From the NCBI GenBank assembly GCA_947601655.1, contig CANQGG010000010.1:1-51420 (forward strand): 51,420 bases of DNA, given 5' to 3'. The stretch is from an uncultured Akkermansia sp. (GTDB lineage Bacteria > Verrucomicrobiota > Verrucomicrobiia > Verrucomicrobiales > Akkermansiaceae). The position numbers and the translations under genes were made by a program. The notes beneath the pieces are model-generated. The model did not search any database and was not told where the DNA came from. It saw only the letters and a program-made list of their open reading frames with translations. Positions 27,045-34,840 of the stretch are shown here, one piece after another (position 1 is the stretch's first letter; the number at the start of each line of letters is the position of its first letter).

Positions 27045-28411
27045 TTATGGCGCCGCCGTCCAAATGGGTGAATCTTCATTGTACGGCGGGGCATTTAATC
27101 CCTCTGGCTTACTGATCCTAAAAAGACAATTTACAGTCTGCCCTTTCTTACCTTTTGCATTTTTTAGCAACTCAAATAGCTCTATCCGATCCGGGGCGGA
27201 AAAGTTAGTGCGGAACAGATCATATTTCTCTCCCGGCTTGACCTTCTCCCCATCCGTCAAATCTTCGATAAAGAGGACGAATCCGAAACCACCACCGGGA
27301 ATCTCACTAATGGCGATCTGAATCGGATACGCCCGTCCCTCCTTAACCTCAAACACCTTCCCGGCAGTCACTCCCCCCAGATCACTGTTCCACTCCTTGA
27401 GTTCCTTGATATGAGGAATTAATTCATATTCCTCAAAGTTGGGAAGCTTTCCCTCTTTGATTTTTCCCAATGCCTCTCCCGATCTCCCGCGCCGCTTATC
27501 CACCAGGCCCGTGGCTCCTTTTCATCAAACAGTGAGGGGATGCGGTAGCCAGCTTCCAACACTACTTTGTTGTTGAAGCGTACGCCTAAATAGTCATCCC
27601 CTGTACCCACGAAACGAAACTTCCCGGTCTTCGGCGCTCGCACACGTCCCCGGTATACGACTATCCATCCACTGCCCTGACACACGTCGTCGCACTGGAA
27701 CGCAATAGGTCCATAACGCGCGTCCGCCATAGGTATGTAAAAGCTCGAAGCATGAAGCTTCAGTGGTGATTTGTAATAACCGGACAAGGCCGCAGCATTC
27801 CAGTTCTTGAAAAATTTCTTCGCCTCGCCAGCGAAAGCGTGTTCGTTCACTTTGAGCTGCTTGTATGGCTTCCCCTGAGCATCTACCAAGGGCTTCCCAT
27901 TTCCATCCTTCGTGATGACTGTAGGAATTTTGGAAGGGGCTCCACTTCGGGTGAGCTTCAGGTCGTAGAACGCCCCCTCGAGAGAGGAGCCGCCTGGCTT
28001 GCTGGAACCAAGTCCGGGGCCGGCACCACCGAGTCCCTCGCCGAGATCCACATCGACATCGAGAGAAAGGTCTGCCTCGGCAAATTCGAACTCACCTGCT
28101 GTATCCAGACTCACAGGCGCAGCCACCGCGCCCACGGCATTCTGAGCCACGACCACACTGGGAGCAACCGTGGGCGTGGTCGTTGACACCTTGGCAGACA
28201 GTTCCTTCACCGTCGGATTGTCTGTGGGAGCGCCGTCGTCTGCAGGTGCGGTATAGGCGATAAATTCTGCCGGAATCTCTCCCTGAATCACAAGCACCGT
28301 GAAGTAGAGGATGCCGCCAAAGCCCAGTAGAAACCCTGCGCACACAGCAAAGGATACCAGTCGACTCATAAAGGCGGCCTTCTTTAACTTCTCCAACGCC
28401 TCGTCGCTCAT
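27045..28411 (-). pseudogene. Frameshifted PA14-like membrane protein (copy 1)
   Basis: The first part (28411-27479) reads a cytoplasmic start MSDEALEKLKKAAFMSR, one membrane segment and a low-complexity linker, then a PA14-like domain (GWIVVYRGRVRAPKTGKFRF). After KEPRAWWISGAGDRE it goes out of frame and stops at 27419. The rest of the protein, from EALGKIKEGKL to SPIWTAAP, continues in another frame to 27045. Loss of one G (a C on the plus strand) in the short run near 27478-27480 would explain it. A TAG five codons after the upstream ATG, intact in copy 2, shows further decay, as does the lack of a matching upstream promoter. A sequencing error cannot be excluded. Confidence 0.75.
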
Positions 28412-28436
28412 CTAAATGTGTAGTGCCATAGCTTTT
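27939..28436. repeat. 498-bp direct repeat, copy 1
   Basis: Matches 29528-30025 with about three substitutions by eye, at an offset of 1,589 bases. It spans the N-terminal half of the PA14-like gene and about 25 bases upstream of the MSDEAL start. Similarity drops sharply at both ends. Confidence 0.93.
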
Positions 28437-28608
28437 CGGTTGGTAAGCGTTCCGCTGACCGCGATACCTCAAAATAAACGGTCATCCGACAGCACAGCAT
28501 TTCCTGAGCTCTCCGCAAAGAATACGGGACGATTCATCAAATCGCCCTCGCAGTCATTTCGGCGTTTCGTCACTCATTCGAGCGGCGAAACGTCATCGCC
28601 GCCCTTCA

Positions 28609-30018
28609 TCACATCTTTGAGGCCTCCCAGACGTAACAATCTGTGTTATATGGCAAGAGGTTCGGCGATCCATCCCGGAAATCCTTGATTGTTTTTCCTT
28701 TTTCGTCCTTCGGTTGCAGAGCACGCAACAAATCTTTTTCATCCGGCAAATGATAACTTGTACGGAACAAATCATACACCCCTCCCTTTTTCACATCCAC
28801 CGGGGCAGACATATCTTCCATCAGCAACACCGCATACATGGCGCCGTCAATATCACCCAGTGCAACCTCAATCTCGTACGACTTTCCCTGCTCCACCTGG
28901 AAAATTTTGCCGGCCACAATCCCCTCCAGGGCTGTGTCGTACTTCTCTGCTTTCGGATAACCTTTGATATTGGTGTAACCTTCATGCTCCTTAATTTTAC
29001 CGGCCTTGATGTCTTTCCAGAACTTGATCTTTTCGGTCGCATCCATGAAAAGCAAACCATAAGCCTTATTGTTCTTTTCTTCCCACAGGGAAGGCCACTG
29101 GTAGCCGGACTCAAAGACCATCTCCTTCGCGAATCGAACGGCAATGAACATATCACCCACGCCTACAAAACGAAATTTCCCGGTCTTCGGCGCCTTTACC
29201 TTGCCCCGGTACACCGCGAGCCAGCCGCCGGACTGCGAAACGTTCTCGCACTGGAACGCGAATGGTGCGTAATCAGATCTTGCATTCGGAATGTAGAAGC
29301 TGGATGTGTACAAAGGTGTTTTTGCCTTGTAATAGGAACTGAGAGATGCAGCGTTCCATTTGCTTTCCATAAATTTGTGAATCTCTCCCACGTACGCCAC
29401 ACCGGTCGGGCCATTCGCCACCCTGAGCCGGGGATGCCCCTGGGTATAGGGTTTTCCATTCTGGTCGAGCAGGACTTTGCCGGTCTTGGGATCTTTCGGA
29501 ACATCTTTCATCGGAATTCTGCTGGGAGCTCCACTTCGGGTGAGCTTCAGGTCGTAGAACGCCCCCTCGAGAGAGGAGCCGCCTGGCTTGCTGGAACCAA
29601 GTCCGGGGCCGGCACCACCGAGTCCCTCGCCGAGATCCACATCGACATCGAGAGAAAGGTCTGCCTCGGCAAATTCGAACTCACCTGCTGTATCCAGACT
29701 CACAGGCGCAGCCACCGCGCCCACGGCATTCTGAGCCACGACCACACTGGGAGCAACCGTGGGCGTGGTCGTTGACACCTTGGCAGACAGTTCCTTCACC
29801 GTCGGATTGTCTGTGGGAGCGCCGTCGTCTGCAGGTGCGGTATAGGCGATAAATTCTGCCGGAATCTCTCCCTGAATCACAAGCACCGTGAAGTAGAGGA
29901 TGCCGCCAAAGCCCAGTAGAAACCCTGCGCACACGGCAAAGGATACCAGCCGACTCATAAAGGCGGCCTTCTTTAACTTCTCCAACGCCTCGTCGCTCAT
30001 CTGAATGTGTAGTGCCAT
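28609..30018 (-). CDS. Membrane-anchored PA14-like domain protein (copy 2, intact)
   Basis: 469 residues. A short cytoplasmic N-terminus precedes one membrane segment (LVSFAVCAGFLLGFGGILYF). Next comes a Thr/Val/Pro-rich linker and an acidic then glycine-rich stretch (DLSLDVDVDLGEGLGGAGPG). The C-terminal half has PA14-like features: WLAVYRGKVKAPKTGKFRFV, GDMFIAVRF, and a tyrosine-rich strand order. PA14 domains often bind carbohydrate, so an envelope-anchored glycan-binding role is possible. ATG 30018 or ATG 30000 may be the start; copy 1 has a stop between the equivalent codons, so 30000 may be the ancestral start. A TAGAAT box lies at 30053-30058. Confidence 0.75.
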   Translation of the reverse strand: MALHIQMSDEALEKLKKAAFMSRLVSFAVCAGFLLGFGGILYFTVLVIQGEIPAEFIAYTAPADDGAPTDNPTVKELSAKVSTTTPTVAPSVVVAQNAVGAVAAPVSLDTAGEFEFAEADLSLDVDVDLGEGLGGAGPGLGSSKPGGSSLEGAFYDLKLTRSGAPSRIPMKDVPKDPKTGKVLLDQNGKPYTQGHPRLRVANGPTGVAYVGEIHKFMESKWNAASLSSYYKAKTPLYTSSFYIPNARSDYAPFAFQCENVSQSGGWLAVYRGKVKAPKTGKFRFVGVGDMFIAVRFAKEMVFESGYQWPSLWEEKNNKAYGLLFMDATEKIKFWKDIKAGKIKEHEGYTNIKGYPKAEKYDTALEGIVAGKIFQVEQGKSYEIEVALGDIDGAMYAVLLMEDMSAPVDVKKGGVYDLFRTSYHLPDEKDLLRALQPKDEKGKTIKDFRDGSPNLLPYNTDCYVWEASKM

Positions 30019-30025
30019 AGCTTTT
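29528..30025. repeat. 498-bp direct repeat, copy 2
   Basis: Partner of 27939-28436. The remaining halves of the two genes have diverged to roughly half identity at protein level, so the near identity here indicates recent gene conversion or a recombination event. Confidence 0.93.
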
Positions 30026-30240
30026 TTCGATTAGTGTTTCCTCTCTCTCTGCATTCTACATCTTTTTCTTCGGCGCACCAGAAAAAAAGCGCGGGAGACT
30101 GTTACAGGTGTGTTACACCATTCGACGGATGACTTTCCCTGTTGTCGGAGTGATGGATCGATATGCCTTTGCGCTCATCAGAAGATGCTCTCGTGGATAG
30201 CGTCCCTGAAACATCATCTCTCCGGATTTCCTCATAGTGC

Positions 30241-30270
30241 TTGACAAGCGTCGTATTTCCACGCTAGGAT
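30241..30270 (+). promoter_or_regulatory. Promoter of yceD-rpmF
   Basis: Consensus TTGACA (30241-30246), 18 bases, TAGGAT (30265-30270), six bases to ATG 30277. The transcript should begin at or beside the start codon. Confidence 0.65.
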
Positions 30271-30276
30271 AAGCCC

Positions 30277-30780
30277 ATGGAAGAGCGCATAATCATCAAC
30301 TTGCTGCGGATGGATGGGGGCGAATTTGAGCTTTCCGAGAAAATAAAGGCGGATGCCTTGCTCGGCACAGAAGCAACGGGGAGTTTGCGCTCGGCTGGTC
30401 CTATCTCCTGCAGTATTCAAGCAAGGGTGTACGATGATAAAGAGCTGGTGGCTCAAGTGACGATGCAGGTCCCCTTACGTGTGCGCTGTGAAAGGTGTTT
30501 GAAAGATTTTGATTTCACACTCCCTGTGACCTGCACGGTGAGCGTTTCCCTGGAGGGAGATGAGAAAGAGGTGGATCTGACTGATGAGCTGCATGAGGAG
30601 GTGATGTTGGCGTTGCCGCCTTATCCAAAATGTGAACTCATTGGTGAATCTTGTCAAATAAATGACGTCATCGGCGAATTTGGACTGGACAAAGGCCCTA
30701 AACAGGGTGTAAACTTTGCCGCCGCGGGTGAGCGGAGTGTGTGGGATGCACTGGATGCCGTAAGTAACCCTCCCTCCTGA
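30277..30780 (+). CDS. yceD: DUF177/YceD family protein
   Basis: A cytoplasmic protein linked to 23S rRNA or large-subunit maturation in other bacteria and usually encoded before rpmF, as here. The 167 residues show the family cysteine pair [14 protein letters not shown] and the C-terminal [14 protein letters not shown]. No Shine-Dalgarno site exists; the gene appears leaderless. The stop is 34 bases before rpmF. Confidence 0.9.
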   Translation: MEERIIINLLRMDGGEFELSEKIKADALLGTEATGSLRSAGPISCSIQARVYDDKELVAQVTMQVPLRVRCERCLKDFDFTLPVTCTVSVSLEGDEKEVDLTDELHEEVMLALPPYPKCELIGESCQINDVIGEFGLDKGPKQGVNFAAAGERSVWDALDAVSNPPS

Positions 30781-30814
30781 TGACACCTACGCAACCTCTT
30801 ACCAATCACAGATT

Positions 30815-31006
30815 ATGGCAGCTCCTAAACGTAGAACATCCAAGATGAAGCAGCGCTCCCGCCTGGCCGCTCAGGCCTGGAAAGCGCCCAAACTCGGCAC
30901 GTGCCCCAAGTGTGGCGCAGCGGTGCCGGGGCACACTGCTTGCCCTGCCTGTGGCACCTACAAAACCCAGAGTGGCGCCGAGGCTGTTGTCAAGAAGGTG
31001 GACTAA
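30815..31006 (+). CDS. rpmF: 50S ribosomal protein L32
   Basis: 63 residues. It has the family start [18 protein letters not shown], followed by a zinc ribbon with two Cys-x2-Cys pairs (TCPKCG and ACPACG). This is the zinc-binding (C+) form. It is followed closely by a strong terminator, so yceD-rpmF is a two-gene unit. In many bacteria plsX and fab genes follow rpmF; here the next gene is the convergent recR. Confidence 0.97.
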   Translation: MAAPKRRTSKMKQRSRLAAQAWKAPKLGTCPKCGAAVPGHTACPACGTYKTQSGAEAVVKKVD

Positions 31007-31033
31007 CCTTCCTCTCTTTAGTTGCGTTCCTCG

Positions 31034-31068
31034 AGGCGGTGGGCATTTTTCGTGCGCGCCGCCTTTTT
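31034..31068 (+). terminator. Rho-independent terminator of yceD-rpmF
   Basis: A 12-bp stem with one wobble and one mismatch (31034-31045 with 31053-31064), a TTTTTCG loop and a trailing T-run. Confidence 0.85.
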
Positions 31069-31098
31069 GTGTCGCTTTTATTGTTGCGTAGCGAGATA

Positions 31099-31707
31099 TT
31101 AAATTCTCGTCCTGCCCTGGATGGCACGTAACAAAGTAATAGAATCCGCCTGGGAGAGTCCGGCTCCTGCCGGCATCCCTTGTGCAAGGCGCGAAATCGT
31201 ACAGGGCAATTTTTCCAGTTGTTCAGCAAGATAGAGGGCTGTTGCATCACCTTCTACATCACTTCCGAGAGCGAGGATCACCTCGCAGCCCGGCTGTTCT
31301 TTGACGCGCTCCATGAGCTTTGGTATGCTCAGTTGCTCCGGCATCACCCCATCCAAAGGAGAGAGCTTCCCGCCGAGACAGTGGTAGAGACCATGAAAGG
31401 AACCGCTACGCTCAATGGGCAATACATCTGTCGGTTGTTCCACCACGCAGAGCAGAGAAGCATCACGTGTGGGATCTGCACAGGCCGGGCAAAGTTCTTC
31501 CCCCGTTGAATAGAACCCGCAGCGCGGGCATGCCGTTATCTGCTCCACGGCTCGGATGAGAGCGGCAGAAAGATTTTGCGCATCTGTTTTACCATGCTGC
31601 AAAAGCCAGAGAGTCAGACGCTCTGCACTCCGGCGCCCCGTGCCGGGCAAACGGCAGAGGCAGTCAATGAGTTCACGCATGGCGGGTGGATAATCCTGCG
31701 CTTTCAT
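31099..31707 (-). CDS. recR: Recombination mediator RecR
   Basis: Forms the DNA-clamp partner of RecF and RecO in gap repair. About 202 residues: a helix-hairpin-helix (LCRLPGTGRRSAERLTLWLL), a zinc finger (CPRCGFYSTGEELCPAC) and a Toprim domain (VILALGSDVEGDATALYLAE). Starting at ATG 31707 gives the family length; the longer frame runs into the upstream gene, whose stop it overlaps (ATGA). It is the third gene after fabF. Confidence 0.95.
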   Translation of the reverse strand: MKAQDYPPAMRELIDCLCRLPGTGRRSAERLTLWLLQHGKTDAQNLSAALIRAVEQITACPRCGFYSTGEELCPACADPTRDASLLCVVEQPTDVLPIERSGSFHGLYHCLGGKLSPLDGVMPEQLSIPKLMERVKEQPGCEVILALGSDVEGDATALYLAEQLEKLPCTISRLAQGMPAGAGLSQADSITLLRAIQGRTRI

Positions 31708-32183
31708 GAGAAGAATTTTTCTACGAAGCTGCAAGGGACGAGCAACAGCCAGAGCGCCGCCAGACACGTCAATGGCTGCCCCACATAGAGCACGCCATGC
31801 CATAATACACAGAGTAATCCCGGCATCGCGATAGCGACCGCCGCCAGCAGACAGATATGGCTACGGCGAGCGTAACTCCGGCAGTGTAAAAGCACCGCGC
31901 CGAGATACAGAGCGATGCCGACGCAGATAGCAAAAGTGACCGGCGGGGAGAGTAGTGTGACCTGTACATCCTCAGCGCTGATGTAGAAAGGATGTCCGGC
32001 CAGGATGCGCAGTTGCTGCTCGTCGCACCTCTCAAAAAAATCTGTCAGCTGCAAAGCAACGACACAGCCGGGGGCAATGACACCGAGCAATGCCCAGCGC
32101 AGCAGGAATAAATCCCCCTCCCCAAGCTTTCGCAACAAGGCTCGACTGCCTGATGGAGGTGCGCTTTCTACGGGGAACGTCAT
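31704..32183 (-). CDS. Small integral membrane protein of unknown function
   Basis: 159 residues with about four hydrophobic segments: LLGVIAPGCVVALQL, VTFAICVGIALYLGAVLL, ICLLAAVAIAMPGLLCVL and CLAALWLLLVPCSF. I recognise no family. Its ATG shares a base with the fabF stop (TGATG) and its stop overlaps the recR start, so all three genes are translationally coupled. Confidence 0.7.
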   Translation of the reverse strand: MTFPVESAPPSGSRALLRKLGEGDLFLLRWALLGVIAPGCVVALQLTDFFERCDEQQLRILAGHPFYISAEDVQVTLLSPPVTFAICVGIALYLGAVLLHCRSYARRSHICLLAAVAIAMPGLLCVLWHGVLYVGQPLTCLAALWLLLVPCSFVEKFFS

Positions 32184-33445
32184 CAGGACTCAAAACGTTT
32201 CACAATAAGCGATGCATTGTGCCCGCCGAAACCGAATGAGTTGCTGAGAGCAATATCCACCTTGTGCTCACGCCCTCTGTTGGCGCAAACATCAAGATCA
32301 CACTCGGGATCTTGATTGAAGACGTTGATGGTAGGCGGCACAAAATTATCATGGATCGCTTTCACACAAGCCATCAGTTCAATGCCGCCTGCAGCTCCCA
32401 GCAGATGCCCGGTCATGGACTTGGTAGAACTCACCAGCAAACCATTTTTTGCGTAGTCGCCAAACAGGCTCTTGATAGCTTTGACCTCGCAAATGTCTCC
32501 CAGGTGTGTGGAGGTGCCATGCGTGTTCACATAGTCGATCTGTTCGGGACGGAGCCCTGCGTGCTCCAGCGCCATTTTCATGCATCGTGCAGCTCCTTCA
32601 CCCTCCGGCATCGGAGAGGTCAGATGGTACGCATCTGCGCTCAGACCGTAGCCCACAAGCTCCGCCTGGATGCGGGCACCGCGTGCTTGAGCATGTTCAA
32701 GCGTCTCCAGAACAATAACTCCCGCACCCTCTCCCATAACAAAACCATCGCGATCCACATCATATGGGCGTGAAGCCGTCGCCGGGTCGTCGTTGCGGGT
32801 AGAAAGGGCTTTCATGTTGGCGAAGCCGGCGATGCCGATAGGGAGGATGGAAGCCTCTGCACCGCCACAGAGCATGACATCCGCATCCCCAAACTTCATG
32901 ATGCGCCAGGCTTCTCCGATAGAGTGATTGGAGGTTGCGCAGGCAGTGGAAATGCTCATGTTCGGCCCGCCAAAGCCGTACTCAATACTCACCATCCCAC
33001 TGGCCATGTTGGTAATCATGTACGGGATGCAAAAAGGGGAAACGCGTCGCATGCCGCTCTCCAGAAGCACAGCGCAGTTCTGCCCGTGGATGCCCAGGCC
33101 GCCGATGCCGGAACCAATCATCACTCCCACGCGCTCCCGGTTAATCTTCTCCGGGTCCAATGCTGCGTCTTCCAGTGCCATCACCGCAGCTCCCATAGCC
33201 AGCTGCTCAAAACGATCACACCGCCTCACCGCTTTCGGATCCTTCTTAAAATAGGGCGCCGGATCAAATCCCCGCACTTCGCCGGCAATCTGCACCGGAA
33301 AATTTGAGACATCCTCAAGGCTTTGGATACGATCAATTCCGCTCCTTCCTTCCTTCATTCCCTGCCACGTTTCCCTGACGCTATTGCCCAAAGGGGAGAG
33401 AACCCCCATGCCCGTGATGACGATTCGACGATCTTTCATGCTCAC
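32183..33445 (-). CDS. fabF: Beta-ketoacyl-ACP synthase II
   Basis: Condensing enzyme of fatty-acid elongation. The thiolase-fold triad is seen in STACATSNHSIGEAW (Cys), VNTHGTSTHLGD (His) and TKSMTGHLLGAAGG (Lys, His), with the C-terminal NSFGFGGHNASLI. About 420 residues, typical for FabF. GTG 33445 is five bases after the -10 box and gives a leaderless transcript; ATG 33439 two codons later is the alternative. No acpP or fabG is nearby. Confidence 0.95.
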   Translation of the reverse strand: MSMKDRRIVITGMGVLSPLGNSVRETWQGMKEGRSGIDRIQSLEDVSNFPVQIAGEVRGFDPAPYFKKDPKAVRRCDRFEQLAMGAAVMALEDAALDPEKINRERVGVMIGSGIGGLGIHGQNCAVLLESGMRRVSPFCIPYMITNMASGMVSIEYGFGGPNMSISTACATSNHSIGEAWRIMKFGDADVMLCGGAEASILPIGIAGFANMKALSTRNDDPATASRPYDVDRDGFVMGEGAGVIVLETLEHAQARGARIQAELVGYGLSADAYHLTSPMPEGEGAARCMKMALEHAGLRPEQIDYVNTHGTSTHLGDICEVKAIKSLFGDYAKNGLLVSSTKSMTGHLLGAAGGIELMACVKAIHDNFVPPTINVFNQDPECDLDVCANRGREHKVDIALSNSFGFGGHNASLIVKRFES

Positions 33446-33450
33446 GAGCT

Positions 33451-33479
33451 ACCCTAGCTGATAGCCCGCGAAAAGTCAA
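33451..33479 (-). promoter_or_regulatory. Promoter of fabF operon
   Basis: TTGACT (33474-33479), 17 bases, TAGGGT (33451-33456). The start codon follows after five bases (GTG) or eleven (ATG). Confidence 0.6.
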
Positions 33480-33656
33480 GACAATAATCATGGAAGCAAC
33501 CCGCGTGAATATTGCTTCTGCAATACCTCAACGGTGCAGTCGCTAAATTGGCGAGGAAGAAACTCAGGAGGTTTTTCTCGAGAATTGATATCTCACAATT
33601 GCTGGGATGATATCGGGAATTTATCGGTAAAATAAGCTGTATTTGCACGGTGCGAG

Positions 33657-33685
33657 TGAAATGAAGGGAGCCGTGAGGGCTCTCT
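33657..33685 (-). terminator. Probable terminator after the DUF1287 gene
   Basis: 8-bp stem with one wobble (33665-33672 with 33678-33685) and a five-base loop, followed on the minus strand by TTCATTT. The T-tract is poor. Nothing else is seen in the gap between the fabF promoter and this hairpin. Confidence 0.45.
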
Positions 33686-33701
33686 ACGTCAGGCTGATGC
33701 C

Positions 33702-34274
33702 TCAGCGTCCGAGCTTCGGTCTGAAATGCCCTGTGATAGGGAAAACGAACAGTCCTTCTTCCTCCTGCGTACCCATACCGATGTTATGGATAATGAGAGG
33801 TTCGCCCTGACTGTTTTTCATATCGCTCACGATCATAATATGGGGCAAGTTTCCTCCCACAGTGCAGGTAACCAGGTCGCCGGGCAAATAATCCGCAGGA
33901 TTATCGGTAATAGGCAATGCCCAACCGCATCGCGTAAAGAAGGTGCACAAATTCGGCACACGACGATGGTCAATGTTCGTATCCGGTCGTTTGAGCCCCC
34001 ATTTTTTGGGATAGGCAGAGAAATGAGACTTCATGTCTTCATGCACCGCTCTTTGGAGATCCAATCCAAGGGCGCGCAGAGCGCGGATGACGACATCCGT
34101 GCACACGCCACGCGAAAGAGGAACGTCACCTCCGGGGTAGGGGATGCTTTCGTACGATCCATCGTATTCCACGGTGACGCCGATTTGTTCGCGAGCGATA
34201 GCAGGCAACCGTGCATCTCCCCATGCAGGGGGGCAAATCAGCAGAACAATCAGTAACAATAGGAATGACTTCAT
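33702..34274 (-). CDS. Secreted DUF1287 protein
   Basis: 191 residues with a signal peptide (MKSFLLLLIVLLICPPAWG). The body has the DUF1287 marks: GDVPLSRGVCTDVVIRALRA, VHEDM, the stretch RPDTNIDHRRVPNL, then DYLPGDLVTC and HIMIVSD. The Cys with later His residues resembles an NlpC/P60-like arrangement, so a wall peptidase or amidase activity is plausible but not established. ATG 34274 is chosen because it begins the signal peptide. Confidence 0.85.
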   Translation of the reverse strand: MKSFLLLLIVLLICPPAWGDARLPAIAREQIGVTVEYDGSYESIPYPGGDVPLSRGVCTDVVIRALRALGLDLQRAVHEDMKSHFSAYPKKWGLKRPDTNIDHRRVPNLCTFFTRCGWALPITDNPADYLPGDLVTCTVGGNLPHIMIVSDMKNSQGEPLIIHNIGMGTQEEEGLFVFPITGHFRPKLGR

Positions 34275-34326
34275 TACATCAAAAACGCTCGAGGTACTCA
34301 CGCCATGATGTCCTCACGAGAAGTCG

Positions 34327-34815
34327 CTATTTCCCCTGCGGTGAAGAGGAGGATTGATTGCTGTTTTCCGTGGAAGAATCAATGCAGAGAATTTCACGCA
34401 TCTGCGGTGAGAGGAGATGATCCTTCTCAAGCCGTGCAATATGGGTGCGAATAGCTTCCCACGCGGTATTAAATTCGCCGGCAAGCTGCTGTGCGGCGAT
34501 GTAGTCCTGGGTAGTTGGTTCGGAGAGATTCTGTTGACCGCGCGCGATGTGACGCGCAAGACGAGCCAGACGCTGCAACTCAGGCAGGGCGGCGCACACA
34601 CTCCCTTCATCCCGGCATGCCGCAAGACAGGCTTCTGTCTGCTGTAATAAACCGATGAGTTGAAGCGCGGCCTCAGAATGAGTGAGAGGCGGCGGCGGAA
34701 ATTTTTCCTGCCGGTCAGGCTGTTGTTGCACGGGCTGTTCGGGCTGCTTATCAGTTTCCACAGCGCTCACAAGCGGCAGCAGGGCGAGGATAGTGGTGAA
34801 GAGAAATCGCATCAT
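34327..34815 (-). CDS. Small exported protein of unknown function
   Basis: About 162 residues. A signal peptide (MRFLFTTILALLPLVSAVET) leads a Gln/Pro-rich stretch and then a helical part (QRLARLARHIARGQQNLSE) with three cysteines. It may start at ATG 34815 or 34812. It lies 25 bases after valS on the same strand and probably shares its transcript. No family recognised. Confidence 0.65.
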   Translation of the reverse strand: MMRFLFTTILALLPLVSAVETDKQPEQPVQQQPDRQEKFPPPPLTHSEAALQLIGLLQQTEACLAACRDEGSVCAALPELQRLARLARHIARGQQNLSEPTTQDYIAAQQLAGEFNTAWEAIRTHIARLEKDHLLSPQMREILCIDSSTENSNQSSSSPQGK

Positions 34816-34840
34816 GTTGAGGTGATAGATGGTGAGAAAC

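Noticed and set aside
26934..27110. A plausible-looking plus-strand frame starting MQDQPHDTVPQKSDD
   Set aside because: It runs into the antisense of the PA14 pseudogene end, has no ribosome site, and matches nothing I know.
28561..28592. GCGTTTCG/CGAAACG inverted repeat after the intact PA14 gene as a terminator
   Set aside because: The loop is long and no T-run follows on either strand.
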